48,765 nucleotides of DNA from 13-2-20CM-66-19 sp036273735 (GTDB taxonomy: Bacteria > Pseudomonadota > Gammaproteobacteria > Steroidobacterales > Steroidobacteraceae), in assembly GCA_036273735.1 (NCBI GenBank), contig DASUHA010000024.1:1-48765 (forward strand), given 5' to 3'. The stretch's first letter is position 1; every line of letters starts with the position of its first letter. A model generated the notes under the pieces. That model was given only the letters and a program-made list of their open reading frames with translations. It made no database searches and was not told where the DNA came from. Below are positions 9,858 to 19,093 of the stretch, in pieces. The position numbers and the translations under genes were made by a program.

Positions 9858-10592
9858 CTAGTCCGCTTTGCGCAGGTCGAGGGCGACCGCGGTGGTGAAG
9901 AGGAAAAAGCCGATCAGCATCGCGAAATAAAGGAGGTCGCGTGCCTCGATCACGCCCTTGGCGATCGACTGGAAGTGCGTGAGGAAGGAAAGCGAGGCGA
10001 TCGCGCCCACGAGCGCCTGCGGCGCCCAGCTCTGGAAGGCGTTCACCACCATGGGATAGCCGGCGAGCAGGAAGACGAAGCAGACCGCCACCCCGAGGAT
10101 GAAGGCGACCACCTGATTGCGGGTGAGTGCCGACATGCACGAGCCCACCGCGAGAAAGCCGCCGGCGAGCAGCAGGCTCCCGAGGTAGGCGGCGATGATG
10201 GTGCCGTTGTCGGGCCTGCCGAGGTAGTTGACGGTGATCCAGATGGGGAATGTCAGTGCCAGGGCGAGCGCCGTGAAGAGCCAGGCGGCGAAATATTTGC
10301 CGAGCACCGCCTCCCACAGCTGCACCGGCTGCGTCATCAGCAGCTCAATGCTGCCCGACTTGCGCTCTTCGGCCCAGAGCTTCATGGAGATCGCCGGAAT
10401 GAGAAAGAGATAGAGCCACGGATGGAAGGCGAAGAAGGGCTCGAGGTCCGCCTGGCCGCGCTCGTAGAAGCCGCCGAGATAGAACGTGAAGGCGTTGGCC
10501 AGCACGAGGAAGATCAGGATGAAGACATAGGCCAGCGGTGTCGCGAAATAACTCGCGAGCTCGCGGCGCAGGATGATGCCCACGTTGCGCAT
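9858..10592 (-). CDS. ABC-2 type permease (GldF-like)
   Basis: 244 residues with six membrane helices. It begins MRNVGIILRRELASYFATPL, typical of ABC-2 permeases of the GldF/NosY type. A cytoplasmic coupling segment near residues 70-85 contains KLWAEERKSGSIELLMTQPV, the conserved ERKSGTIELLLT-like box of this family. It starts 18 bp after the ATPase stop and overlaps the ribosome site of the GldG-like gene, so the four genes form one operon. The substrate cannot be read from the sequence. Confidence 0.9.
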   Translation of the reverse strand: MRNVGIILRRELASYFATPLAYVFILIFLVLANAFTFYLGGFYERGQADLEPFFAFHPWLYLFLIPAISMKLWAEERKSGSIELLMTQPVQLWEAVLGKYFAAWLFTALALALTFPIWITVNYLGRPDNGTIIAAYLGSLLLAGGFLAVGSCMSALTRNQVVAFILGVAVCFVFLLAGYPMVVNAFQSWAPQALVGAIASLSFLTHFQSIAKGVIEARDLLYFAMLIGFFLFTTAVALDLRKAD

Positions 10593-10610
10593 GGCGCCCC
10601 CGTCTGAGTG

Positions 10611-11534
<924 letters not shown>

Positions 11535-11589
11535 GGATCGGCTTACCTCCGAGGCTGCGGTAGATGCAAGCAATCGTAAAAAGTTCCAT

Positions 11590-12201
11590 TCACGTCGGCC
11601 GCCAGCCGCCGCGGTCGGCGCGTGTGCGCCAGTAGAGCATCATGATCGCGCCGCCCAGCATGCCGCCGAGGTGCGCGAAATGTGCGACGCTCGCCTGCCT
11701 GCCGGTGACGCCGAAGAAGAGCTCGAGCAGCCCATACACCATGACGACCAGCCAGGCGGGCAGCGGGATGGGGGCAATGAGTAACATCAGGCGCGCGCGC
11801 GGAAACAGCATCGCGAAGGCGAGCAGCACGCCGAATATGCCTCCCGAGGCGCCGAGGGTCGGCTCGCCGGTCCTGGCGGCGTACTCCACCGCGAGCTGGG
11901 TGGCGCCGGCAGCGAGGACGCAGACGAGGTAGTAGATGAGAAAGCGCCGTGCGCCCCAGTAACTCTCGAGTACCGCGCCAAAGACGTAGAGCGTGAACAT
12001 GTTGAATGCAATGTGCAGCAGCCCCGCGTGCAGGAACGCGTAGGTGATGAGCTGCCAGGGGCGAAAGAGCGCCTCCGGTGTCGCGAGCGGCCAGAGCGCG
12101 AAGTGCAGGAGCATCGGCCGCATCGCCACCTGCTCGAGCAGGAAGAGCAGCACATTGACGAGAATGAGGGCCCGTGTGGCCGGTTTGATTGCCGGGAACA
12201 T
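11590..12201 (-). CDS. Rhomboid-family intramembrane serine protease
   Basis: 203 residues, six predicted membrane helices. The catalytic serine is in GASGG (Ser119) and the catalytic histidine in AHLGG (His177). Asn67 (HIAFNMF) is in the oxyanion position, so the protease should be active. It cleaves single-pass substrates within the membrane; the substrate here is unknown. It lies 24 bp after the IclR-family gene and 55 bp before the GldA-like ATPase gene on the same strand, so co-transcription with either is possible. It is clearly closer to short GlpG/YqgP-type bacterial rhomboids than to the long eukaryote-type forms. Confidence 0.93.
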   Translation of the reverse strand: MFPAIKPATRALILVNVLLFLLEQVAMRPMLLHFALWPLATPEALFRPWQLITYAFLHAGLLHIAFNMFTLYVFGAVLESYWGARRFLIYYLVCVLAAGATQLAVEYAARTGEPTLGASGGIFGVLLAFAMLFPRARLMLLIAPIPLPAWLVVMVYGLLELFFGVTGRQASVAHFAHLGGMLGGAIMMLYWRTRADRGGWRPT

Positions 12202-12225
12202 CCGCGCAGTCTACGCGCCGGGAAA

Positions 12226-13083
12226 CTAACGGGAGGGGGGAAGTTGGCTGCCGAGGCGCTCGGCTGCCGCCCTGAGGAGGGGCAGGCCCTTCTCGAGGAG
12301 CTCGCGCCGTGAGACGCGCGAGGCCTGAGTGCTCACGTTCATCGCCGCCACCGTGGCGCCGACCACGTTTCTCACCGGCACGGCGATCGAGCGCAGGCCG
12401 ACCTCGAGCTCCTGGTCATTTACCGCAAAGCCTTCGTTGCGCGTCTCAGCGAGAATCTCCTCGAGGCGCCGGCGCGAAGTCACCGTGAAGCGGGTGTGCG
12501 CGACGAGCTCGAATTTGGCCAGCTCCTGCGCCGTCTGCTCCGCCGGGAGGCTGGCGAGCAGTACGCGTCCGAGCGCCGTGCAGTAAGCGGGTAGCCGGCT
12601 ACCGACGCCGAGGGTGACCGCCATGATGCGCCGGGTCGCGGCGCGCGCCACATACACCACCGCGCCGTCATCGAGAACCGCGACCGACGTGGCCTCACCG
12701 AGCTGCTCGCTCAGCTCTTCGAGGACGGGCTGGGCGGCGATCGGGATCGGTGCCGTGGAGAGATAGGCATAGCCCAGATTGAGAATTCTCGGCTGCAGAC
12801 GGTAGGTGCGGCCGTCTGCGGCGGCATATCCGAGCTCGCGCAGGGTATAGAGGCAGCGGCGCACCACCGCGCGCGTGAGGCCGGTGGCGCGGCTGACATC
12901 GGCAATGGTGAGGCGTCGATCGACTCCTGAGAACGCACGGATGACATGCAGTCCGCGCGCCAGCGAGGTCATGAAATCAGGATCTCCGCCGCGGTAGAGC
13001 GCGTTGTCCGGGTCGTTCGTGGAGGCGCTGCCCGGCGCGATAACCGGACGCGAGCTCTTGGGAGGCGCTTTGGAATGCAACAC
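12226..13083 (-). CDS. IclR-family transcriptional regulator (PcaR/PobR-like)
   Basis: Winged-helix regulator with a C-terminal effector-binding domain. The HTH covers LTIADVSRATGLTRAVVRR, and the core begins with DPDFMTSLARGL, typical of the PcaR/PcaU/PobR branch that controls aromatic acid catabolism. The effector domain contains RIMAVTLGVGSRLPAYCTALG. Start uncertain: the frame is open to an ATG at 13176, but that extension (rich in Cys/Ser/Arg) looks non-coding and covers a palindrome. A GTG at 13083 gives 285 residues, the family norm; an ATG at 12972 is also possible. No aromatic-degradation gene lies in the window, so its targets are elsewhere or are its neighbours. Confidence 0.88.
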   Translation of the reverse strand: MLHSKAPPKSSRPVIAPGSASTNDPDNALYRGGDPDFMTSLARGLHVIRAFSGVDRRLTIADVSRATGLTRAVVRRCLYTLRELGYAAADGRTYRLQPRILNLGYAYLSTAPIPIAAQPVLEELSEQLGEATSVAVLDDGAVVYVARAATRRIMAVTLGVGSRLPAYCTALGRVLLASLPAEQTAQELAKFELVAHTRFTVTSRRRLEEILAETRNEGFAVNDQELEVGLRSIAVPVRNVVGATVAAMNVSTQASRVSRRELLEKGLPLLRAAAERLGSQLPPSR

Positions 13084-13110
13084 GAACTGCAGGCACGAGA
13101 CACAGCTACC

Positions 13111-13127
13111 GGTACGGTAATCGTACC
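13111..13127. promoter_or_regulatory. Palindrome, candidate operator of the IclR-family regulator
   Basis: GGTACG and CGTACC are perfect 6-bp arms separated by five bases (gtaat), 28 bases upstream of the GTG start proposed for the IclR-type gene and about 90 bp before ddl. IclR-family regulators usually bind short palindromes of this size next to their own gene. Binding is inferred from position and symmetry only. Confidence 0.4.
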
Positions 13128-13217
13128 CGGTGCTTCGCGATGTGTCACGGGGCAACGCCACCTGTCCCATGGACATGTGAGAATGGCTTCCCCAGGACCA
13201 TCGTTACGCGCAGAGCC

Positions 13218-14225
13218 ATGAAGATCGCAGTTCTCTTTGGCGGTACGAGTGAGGAGCGGGACGTGTCGATCGCGAGTGCGGCGCAGGTGATTCCGGCGCT
13301 ACGCGGCCTGGGACATGAGGTGGTGGCGGTCGACACGGCGACCGGCAGACTCTCCCCGCCGGCCGAGCAGCGGCTGCTCACGAGCGGTGTCGGCCCGCAG
13401 CCTCCCACCGGCTCGGCGCTCGCGGGAATGAAGCAGGGCGCGCCAGTGCTCGCGGCGGAGACCGCCGACATAAGGGACGTCGACGTCGTCTTTCTCGCCC
13501 TGCATGGCGGTGCCGGAGAGGACGGCCGCATTCAGGCAGTACTCGACCTCGCCGGCCTTGCCTACACCGGCAGCAATCACATTGCGAGCGCAACCGCGAT
13601 GGACAAGGATCTCTCGAAGCGCCTCTTTCGCGCGGCGGGAGTGCCGACCGCGGACTGGAGGATGACGCCGGTGAGCGAGCAGGACATCGACGCCGCGCTC
13701 GGCTGGCCGGTCGTCGTGAAACCCAACAAACAGGGCTCGACCGTGGGCCTCAGCGTCGTACGCGCGGCCGAGGAGCTGGCTGAGGCGTTCCTGCTCGCGC
13801 ATCGCTTCGACGATGAGGTCATGGTGGAGCGCTTCATCCCGGGCCGTGAGCTGACCGTCGGGGTATTGCAGGGGCGCGCGCTGCCCGTGGGTGAGATCAT
13901 CGCGCCCGGAGAAGTGTTCGACTATCAGGCGAAGTACCAGGCCGGGGGCGCCCGGGAGATTTTTCCTGCGGAGCTTCCTCCTGAGGTCGCGGCGCGCGCC
14001 CAGGAGCTTGCGGTCCGCGCGCATGGCGCACTCAAGCTCGGTGCCTACAGCCGGATCGACTTTCGCATGGATGCGCAGGGTGGAATCTGGTGCCTCGAAG
14101 CCAACTCGCTTCCCGGCATGACGGCCGCGAGCCTGTTGCCGCAGGCCGCAAAGGCCGCGGGCATCGGCTTCCCCGAGCTCGTCGAGCGGATCTGCAAAGC
14201 AGCGCTGCGCCAGCGCGACAGCTGA
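13218..14225 (+). CDS. ddl: D-alanine--D-alanine ligase
   Basis: ATP-grasp enzyme that makes the D-Ala-D-Ala dipeptide for peptidoglycan. 335 residues starting MKIAVLFGGTSEERDVS, the classic N-terminal substrate motif. The HGGAGEDGRIQ signature, the ATP-binding lysine in VVKPNKQGSTVGLS, the omega-loop FDYQAKY, and the metal-binding EANSLPGMT near the end are all present. The last motif is usually E-x-N-T-x-P-G, so Ser replaces Thr here. The open frame extends 78 bp upstream of the ATG at 13218, but family members begin here. It stands alone, not in the mur/fts cluster where ddlB is usually found. Confidence 0.95.
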   Translation: MKIAVLFGGTSEERDVSIASAAQVIPALRGLGHEVVAVDTATGRLSPPAEQRLLTSGVGPQPPTGSALAGMKQGAPVLAAETADIRDVDVVFLALHGGAGEDGRIQAVLDLAGLAYTGSNHIASATAMDKDLSKRLFRAAGVPTADWRMTPVSEQDIDAALGWPVVVKPNKQGSTVGLSVVRAAEELAEAFLLAHRFDDEVMVERFIPGRELTVGVLQGRALPVGEIIAPGEVFDYQAKYQAGGAREIFPAELPPEVAARAQELAVRAHGALKLGAYSRIDFRMDAQGGIWCLEANSLPGMTAASLLPQAAKAAGIGFPELVERICKAALRQRDS

Positions 14226-14266
14226 TGGCGTCTGCAGGGGTTCGTACCGAAAGCAACTAAGTGAGC

Positions 14267-14288
14267 GGCCCCAGGCCGCCCTGGGGCC
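14267..14288. terminator. Hairpin between convergent ddl and TetR genes
   Basis: GGCCCCAG and CTGGGGCC form an 8-bp perfect stem with a 6-base loop in the 96-bp gap where ddl and the TetR-family gene converge. No T-run follows on either strand, so it may be a weak or factor-assisted bidirectional terminator. Confidence 0.5.
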
Positions 14289-14321
14289 CGCGGGTTCGAG
14301 CGCGGTGAAAAGGCTGGCCAA

Positions 14322-15053
14322 TCAACAAGCAGGGGCCAGACTCTGGGTGATGCTGGCCCACAGCACTTCCTTCAGGGTCTGTAGCCGCGCGCCCTCGAAG
14401 TCCGGCCAGCCGAGTGCCCGCAGGATGATGGGACGGGCGCGCCGCACCAGCGTGAGCTGCCCGATGATGAAGACCGTGCGGATGGTAACTTCGGGATTTC
14501 CAGTCGGTCTTCCAATGAGACGGCTGATGATCTCGGTGACGATCGCGAGCAATCGCGCGCTCACCTGTTGGAAGATCGCATCGAATGCGGCCGTGTGCTC
14601 CCCCTGAGCTCGCGCGAAGAAAAGTGCCCAACTCTCCGGCCGCTCGGTCGCGAGGCCTTCGAGAAAGGGCTCGACGACTGCCCGCAGCAGCTCGAAGAGC
14701 TCGGCCCGTGTGAGGCCCTGGCGATCGAGTGCCAGCCGCACACGCTCTGCCGCGGGGCCCAGGCGTGCGCGGACGTCCTCCGTGACGTATTCCGCGCAGG
14801 CCATGTGGAGTCCTTCTTTGCCGCCGAAGTAATACTGCAGTGCGGGCAGGCTGACGCCCGCCCTGCGCGCGATGGCGCGAGTGGAGGCGCGCTCGTAGCC
14901 GAGCTCACCGAAGAGCTCGATCCCGGCTTCGAGCAGGCGCTGGCGCGTGTGCTCGCCACGGGCATAGCCGCTGCCGGGCCGGTGCCGGCGTCTGGTGCTG
15001 CCTGCATGGACGGTGGCGCGCGGTTTACGGGTCCCCGTGCTGCGGCTTCTCAC
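14322..15053 (-). CDS. cecR: CecR-like TetR-family repressor of the adjacent exporter
   Basis: TetR-type regulator, 243 residues from a GTG at 15053. The first 33 residues are basic and variable, so the true start may lie later. The HTH spans about residues 35-82 with RASTRAIARRAGVSLPALQYYFGGKEGL. The C-terminal half, with the segment SRLIGRPTGNPEVTIRTVFI, resembles the CecR (YbiH) ligand domain. In E. coli the same gene order cecR-ybhGFSR occurs and CecR represses the exporter genes. Here it is divergent from ybhG, with a perfect inverted repeat in the gap, so the same circuit is inferred. Confidence 0.88.
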   Translation of the reverse strand: MRSRSTGTRKPRATVHAGSTRRRHRPGSGYARGEHTRQRLLEAGIELFGELGYERASTRAIARRAGVSLPALQYYFGGKEGLHMACAEYVTEDVRARLGPAAERVRLALDRQGLTRAELFELLRAVVEPFLEGLATERPESWALFFARAQGEHTAAFDAIFQQVSARLLAIVTEIISRLIGRPTGNPEVTIRTVFIIGQLTLVRRARPIILRALGWPDFEGARLQTLKEVLWASITQSLAPAC

Positions 15054-15097
15054 GATCCCCGGGTCACAATATTCGGCACAGCGCTCACGTCTTCAAT

Positions 15098-15131
15098 TCT
15101 ATCACTTGACAGATTTCTATCAAGTGATAGA
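15098..15131. promoter_or_regulatory. Operator of the TetR/CecR-like repressor
   Basis: Perfect 12-bp inverted repeat tctatcacttga / tcaagtgataga with a 10-base spacer. It lies between the divergent repressor and ybhG genes, 44 bp before the ybhG ATG. It is markedly AT-rich for this genome. The TTGACA hexamer of the exporter promoter lies across the end of the left arm, so repressor binding would block RNA polymerase directly. Confidence 0.8.
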
Positions 15132-15135
15132 CAAT
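15106..15135 (+). promoter_or_regulatory. Sigma-70-type promoter of the ybhGFSR operon
   Basis: A consensus -35 TTGACA at 15106-15111 is followed after 18 bases by GACAAT at 15130-15135, four of six matches to the -10 box. Both elements are interwoven with the inverted repeat. ybhG begins 40 bases downstream, with GGAAGG as its ribosome site about 11 bases before the ATG. Confidence 0.6.
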
Positions 15136-15175
15136 TCGCCCAGATCGAGCGGTCCCCCGGAAGGCGTGGTTCGGC

Positions 15176-16177
15176 ATGAAGAAGAGAATCATCCCCATCG
15201 TTCTCGTGGCGCTCGCCCTCGTTGGCGTCGCCTGGTGGCTCACGCACCGCCATACGGTGAGCAATGAGATCGTGCTCTACGGCAACGTCGACCTGCGGGA
15301 GGTCGACCTCGCCTTCAACGACAGTCAGCGCGTTGCCAGCGTTCTCGTGCACGAGGGCGATACTGTACGCAAGGGCCAAGTCCTGGCCCGTCTCGACACG
15401 AGTCGCCTCGACCCGCAGCTTGCCCAGGCCCGGGCGCAGGCGGCCGCACAGCGCGCCGTCGTCGATCGGCTGCATCACGGGAACCGGCCGGAGGAGGTGG
15501 CGCAGGCACGCGCCAATCTCACGCTCTCGCAGGCCGATGCCCGCCAGGCGCATGACAGCTATCGACGGCTCGAGGCCGTCTTCCGCAGCTCGGGCGGTCG
15601 CGCAGTGAGCCGTCAGGAGCTCGATGACGCCAAGGCGCAGGCCGACGTCGCCGACGCGAAGGTGGCAGTCAGCCGCAAGGCGCAACAGCTCGCGTTGCTC
15701 GGACCGCGCCAGGAAGACATTGCGCAGGCGGAGGCGATGCTCGATGGCGAACAGGCTCAGGTCGCGCTGCTCGAGCAGGAGCTGGCCGATGCGCAGCTGC
15801 GCGCCCCGCTCGATGCCGTGGTGCGCTCGCGGATCGCCGAGCCGGGCGACATGGCCTCGCCGCAGAAAACCGCGCTCACGCTGGCGATCACCGATCCCAA
15901 ATGGGTGCGCGCCTACGTGTCAGAAAGCGACCTCGGCCGGGTCGGTCCCGGGATGGCGGCGACCGTGGCAGTCGATTCGTTTCCGGGAACGCGCTTCGAG
16001 GGGTGGGTGGGGTTCATCTCGCCCGTGGCGGAGTTCACACCAAAGACCGTACAGACCCAGGAGCTGCGCTCGAGCCTCGTGTACGAGATCCGGGTGTTCG
16101 TGAAGGACCCGGACGATCGGCTGCGGTTAGGTATGCCGGCAACAGTCCATCTGACTCCCAACAGCCGCAAGAGCTGA
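15176..16177 (+). CDS. ybhG: HlyD-family membrane fusion protein (YbhG-like)
   Basis: Periplasmic adaptor joining the inner-membrane ABC pump to the outer-membrane channel. 333 residues, almost identical in length to E. coli YbhG (332). An N-terminal signal anchor (about residues 4-22) is followed by the lipoyl-like half motif VLVHEGDTVRKGQVLARLD. A long alpha-hairpin (about residues 75-205) is rich in Ala/Gln/Arg, and the second half-motif is LRAPLDAVVRSRIAEPGD. Beta-barrel and membrane-proximal domains complete it. First gene of the exporter operon; the next gene starts one base after its stop codon. Confidence 0.93.
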   Translation: MKKRIIPIVLVALALVGVAWWLTHRHTVSNEIVLYGNVDLREVDLAFNDSQRVASVLVHEGDTVRKGQVLARLDTSRLDPQLAQARAQAAAQRAVVDRLHHGNRPEEVAQARANLTLSQADARQAHDSYRRLEAVFRSSGGRAVSRQELDDAKAQADVADAKVAVSRKAQQLALLGPRQEDIAQAEAMLDGEQAQVALLEQELADAQLRAPLDAVVRSRIAEPGDMASPQKTALTLAITDPKWVRAYVSESDLGRVGPGMAATVAVDSFPGTRFEGWVGFISPVAEFTPKTVQTQELRSSLVYEIRVFVKDPDDRLRLGMPATVHLTPNSRKS

Positions 16178-16178
16178 C

Positions 16179-17954
16179 ATGGCGCCCCCGGTCGTCATCG
16201 GCAGTGACCTGCGCAAGGTGTTTCGCGCGCCAGGCAAAGGCGGCGAACTACGCGCGCTCGATGGCGTCTCGATCGAGGTGCGCGCCGCGGAGTTGACGGC
16301 GCTCGTCGGGCCGGACGGAGCCGGCAAGACGACGCTCATCCGCCTGATGGCCGGCCTTCTCACCGCAGATGCCGGCAAACTGACCGTGCTCGGCATCGAT
16401 CCCGGCGTGCAGCCGCAGCGTGTTCAGGACCGGATCGGTTACATGCCGCAGAAATTCGGGCTCTACGAGGACCTGAGCGTGCAGGAGAATCTCGACCTCT
16501 ATGCCGACCTGCATGGCGTCACGGCCGATGAGCGCCGCCAGCGCTACCCGCAGCTCATGCAGATGACCGATCTCGGCCGCTTCACCGGCCGTCTCGCCGG
16601 CAGACTCTCGGGTGGCATGAAGCAGAAGCTCGGACTCGCCTGCACGCTGGTGCGCTCGCCCGAGCTGTTGCTGCTCGATGAGCCGACAGTCGGGGTCGAT
16701 CCGCTTTCGCGGCGGGAGCTGTGGGCTATCGTCGAGCATCTGGTGCGCGAGCAGGGTCTGACCGTGCTGACGAGCACCTCGTATCTCGATGAGGCGGAGA
16801 AGGCGGCGCGGGTACTGGTACTGCACGAGGGCAGGGCGCTCGCCCAGGGCGAGCCGGGCAGCGTCACGCGGGCCGCGGCCGGCCGCAGCCTGGTGCTCGA
16901 TCCCGGGCCCGGCAACAATGCCCGCCGCCTTCAGGCGCGGCTGCTCGATGATCCACAGGTGATCGATGCGGTGCCCGACGGTGGGCTCGTGAGGTTGGTG
17001 CGCAGCGCCGGATCTTCCGAGGCCGCCGCAGTGCCGCCGGCGAATCCGTCGGAGGAGGTCGCGGGCCTGATTGCGCGACCGGTCGAGCCTCGCTTCGAGG
17101 ATGGATTCATGGTGTTGTTGCGCGGGACGGCCGCTCATGAGGCAGGAGTCGATATCCGCCTGCAACGCCCGCTGCCCGCGGCTGCGGAAGGTGCTGTCGT
17201 GGAGGTGCGCGACCTCGTCAAGCGCTTCGGCGATTTCACCGCGGTCAATCACGTGAGCTTCGAGGTAAGGCGAGGCGAAATCTTCGGTCTCCTCGGCCCG
17301 AACGGGGCCGGCAAGACGACCACCTTCCGCATGCTCTGCGGCCTGTTGCCCCCGAGCGGGGGTGTACTGAGGATCGCCGGCGTCGATATCAGCAGGGCAG
17401 GCGCCGCAGCGCGGGCGCGGCTCGGGTATGTCGCGCAGAAGTTCTCTCTTTACGGCTCGCTCACCGTGGCCGAGAACCTCGAGTTCTTCGCCAGCGCCTA
17501 CGGGTTGCGCGGCGAGGTGCGCCGGGCGCGCATCGATTGGGCGGTGCGCCAGTTCGATCTCGAGCAGCACGAGCAGACCGCGAGCGGCGAGCTGCCCGGA
17601 GGATTCAAACAGCGCCTCGCCATGGGCGCGGCGCTCCTGCACGAGCCGGACATCCTCTTCCTCGATGAGCCGACGAGCGGCGCCGATCCGCTGGCGCGGC
17701 GCGCCTTCTGGCGGCGGATCACGGCGCTCGCCGAGCAGGGTGTCACCGTCATCGTCACCACCCACTTCATGCAGGAGGCGGAATACTGCGACCACATCGC
17801 CATCATGGACGGTGGCCGGGTGTTGGCTCAGGGCTCTCCGGCGGAAATCCGGCAGCTCGCGCGCCCGGGTGAGGGGCGGCAGGCGTCCATGGAGGATGCC
17901 TTCATCGCCGTCGTCGAGGCAGCACGCGCGCGTGAGGCGGGGGCGCAGAGATGA
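16179..17954 (+). CDS. ybhF: Fused dual ATP-binding protein of the exporter (YbhF-like)
   Basis: 591 residues made of two ABC domains in one chain. Domain 1: Walker A GPDGAGKT at residues 44-51, signature LSGGMKQKLGLA, Walker B LLLLDEPTVGVDP. Domain 2: Walker A GPNGAGKTTT near residue 373, signature LPGGFKQRLAMG, Walker B ILFLDEPTSGADP and H-loop TTHFMQEAEY. The first domain lacks the usual H-loop histidine (the sequence reads LTSTSYLDEAE), so the two ATP sites are probably unequal. The linker (about residues 230-340) is Ala/Pro-rich. Its stop overlaps the next start in ATGA. Confidence 0.94.
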   Translation: MAPPVVIGSDLRKVFRAPGKGGELRALDGVSIEVRAAELTALVGPDGAGKTTLIRLMAGLLTADAGKLTVLGIDPGVQPQRVQDRIGYMPQKFGLYEDLSVQENLDLYADLHGVTADERRQRYPQLMQMTDLGRFTGRLAGRLSGGMKQKLGLACTLVRSPELLLLDEPTVGVDPLSRRELWAIVEHLVREQGLTVLTSTSYLDEAEKAARVLVLHEGRALAQGEPGSVTRAAAGRSLVLDPGPGNNARRLQARLLDDPQVIDAVPDGGLVRLVRSAGSSEAAAVPPANPSEEVAGLIARPVEPRFEDGFMVLLRGTAAHEAGVDIRLQRPLPAAAEGAVVEVRDLVKRFGDFTAVNHVSFEVRRGEIFGLLGPNGAGKTTTFRMLCGLLPPSGGVLRIAGVDISRAGAAARARLGYVAQKFSLYGSLTVAENLEFFASAYGLRGEVRRARIDWAVRQFDLEQHEQTASGELPGGFKQRLAMGAALLHEPDILFLDEPTSGADPLARRAFWRRITALAEQGVTVIVTTHFMQEAEYCDHIAIMDGGRVLAQGSPAEIRQLARPGEGRQASMEDAFIAVVEAARAREAGAQR

Positions 17955-19090
17955 GCGAGCTCGACCGCCTGCACCCCAAGCTGCGGCGCATCCTCGCCCT
18001 CGTGAAGAAGGAGTCGCGGCAGATGATCCGCGATCCGGCGACCATCGGGGTGGGTGTCGTCCTGCCGGTCGTCCTCATCCTGCTGTTCGGTTTCGGCCTG
18101 TCGCTCGATGTCAGGAATGTGCCCCTCGCTGTGGTCCTGGAGGAGAGCTCCGGGCCGGCGGAGAACCTGCTCGCGGGCTTCGCGCTCTCGCCGTATTTCC
18201 GGCCGCAGCGGGTCTACTCCCGCCAGGCGGCCGACCGCCTCATGATGGCGGGCAAGGTCGACGGCATCCTCACCATCCCTGCCGATTTCGCGCGCCACTT
18301 CAGTGCGGGCGATGCGCGCGTGCAGCTCCTGGTACATGGCAGCGATGCCAACCGCGCCCGCATCATCGAAGCCTACGCCGCAGGCGCAGTCGGCGCCTGG
18401 TCCGCGCGGCAGGCGGCCGAGGACGGCGGCGCCGTGACCGGCGGTCCGGTCAGCATTCAGAGCCGGCTGTGGTTCAACTCGGCCAACGACAGTCACTATT
18501 TCCTCGTCCCGGGGCTGATCGTACTCGTCATGACGCTGATCGGCGCCTTCCTCACGGCCATGGTGGTGGCTCGGGAGTGGGAGCGTGGCACCTTCGAGGC
18601 GCTCTTCGTCACCCCGGTGCGCAGCGGCGAGATCCTGCTCGGCAAGACGATCCCCTACTTCGGCCTGGGCCTGCTCGGACTGCTCCTGTGCGTGGTCTCG
18701 GGCAAGTTCCTCTTCCATGTGCCGATCGTCGGCTCGCTCGTGGTGCTCCTCGGCGCCTCCATGCTCTATGTGCTGGTGGCGCTCGGCGTGGGGCTCCTCA
18801 TCTCCTCCTACTTCAAGAACCAGCTGGTCGCGAGCCAGCTCACCATGCTCGCGACCTTCATGCCGGCGCTCATGCTGTCCGGATTCCTCTTCGACCTGCG
18901 CAGCATGCCGGCCGTGATTCGCGCGATCACCTATCTGCTGCCGGCGAGATATTACGTGGCGCTGCTGCAGACCACTTTCCTCGCTGGTGACATCTGGCCC
19001 GTGATCCTGCCCAACGCGGCGGTGCTCGCCGCCATGCTCGCGCTGCTGGGCTATGCCAGCCGAGCAGTCACTCACAAGAGGCTCGGCTGA
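17951..19090 (+). CDS. ybhS: ABC-2 type permease, first subunit (YbhS-like)
   Basis: 379 residues. A basic N-terminus with LALVKKESRQMIRDPATIG precedes the first helix (about 32-52). A long periplasmic loop follows, with the ABC-2 family RLWFNSANDSHYFLVPGLIV stretch, then five C-terminal helices. The cytoplasmic coupling box AREWERGTFEALFVTPVRSG is conserved. It pairs with the next gene as a heterodimeric permease for the fused ATPase. Translation is coupled to ybhF by a 4-base overlap; the next gene follows after 3 bases. Confidence 0.93.
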   Translation: MSELDRLHPKLRRILALVKKESRQMIRDPATIGVGVVLPVVLILLFGFGLSLDVRNVPLAVVLEESSGPAENLLAGFALSPYFRPQRVYSRQAADRLMMAGKVDGILTIPADFARHFSAGDARVQLLVHGSDANRARIIEAYAAGAVGAWSARQAAEDGGAVTGGPVSIQSRLWFNSANDSHYFLVPGLIVLVMTLIGAFLTAMVVAREWERGTFEALFVTPVRSGEILLGKTIPYFGLGLLGLLLCVVSGKFLFHVPIVGSLVVLLGASMLYVLVALGVGLLISSYFKNQLVASQLTMLATFMPALMLSGFLFDLRSMPAVIRAITYLLPARYYVALLQTTFLAGDIWPVILPNAAVLAAMLALLGYASRAVTHKRLG

Positions 19091-19093
19091 GTC

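Noticed and set aside
8880..10607. 575-codon plus-strand open frame over the Gld-type operon
   Set aside because: Antisense shadow; highly acidic/basic low-complexity composition and no family features.
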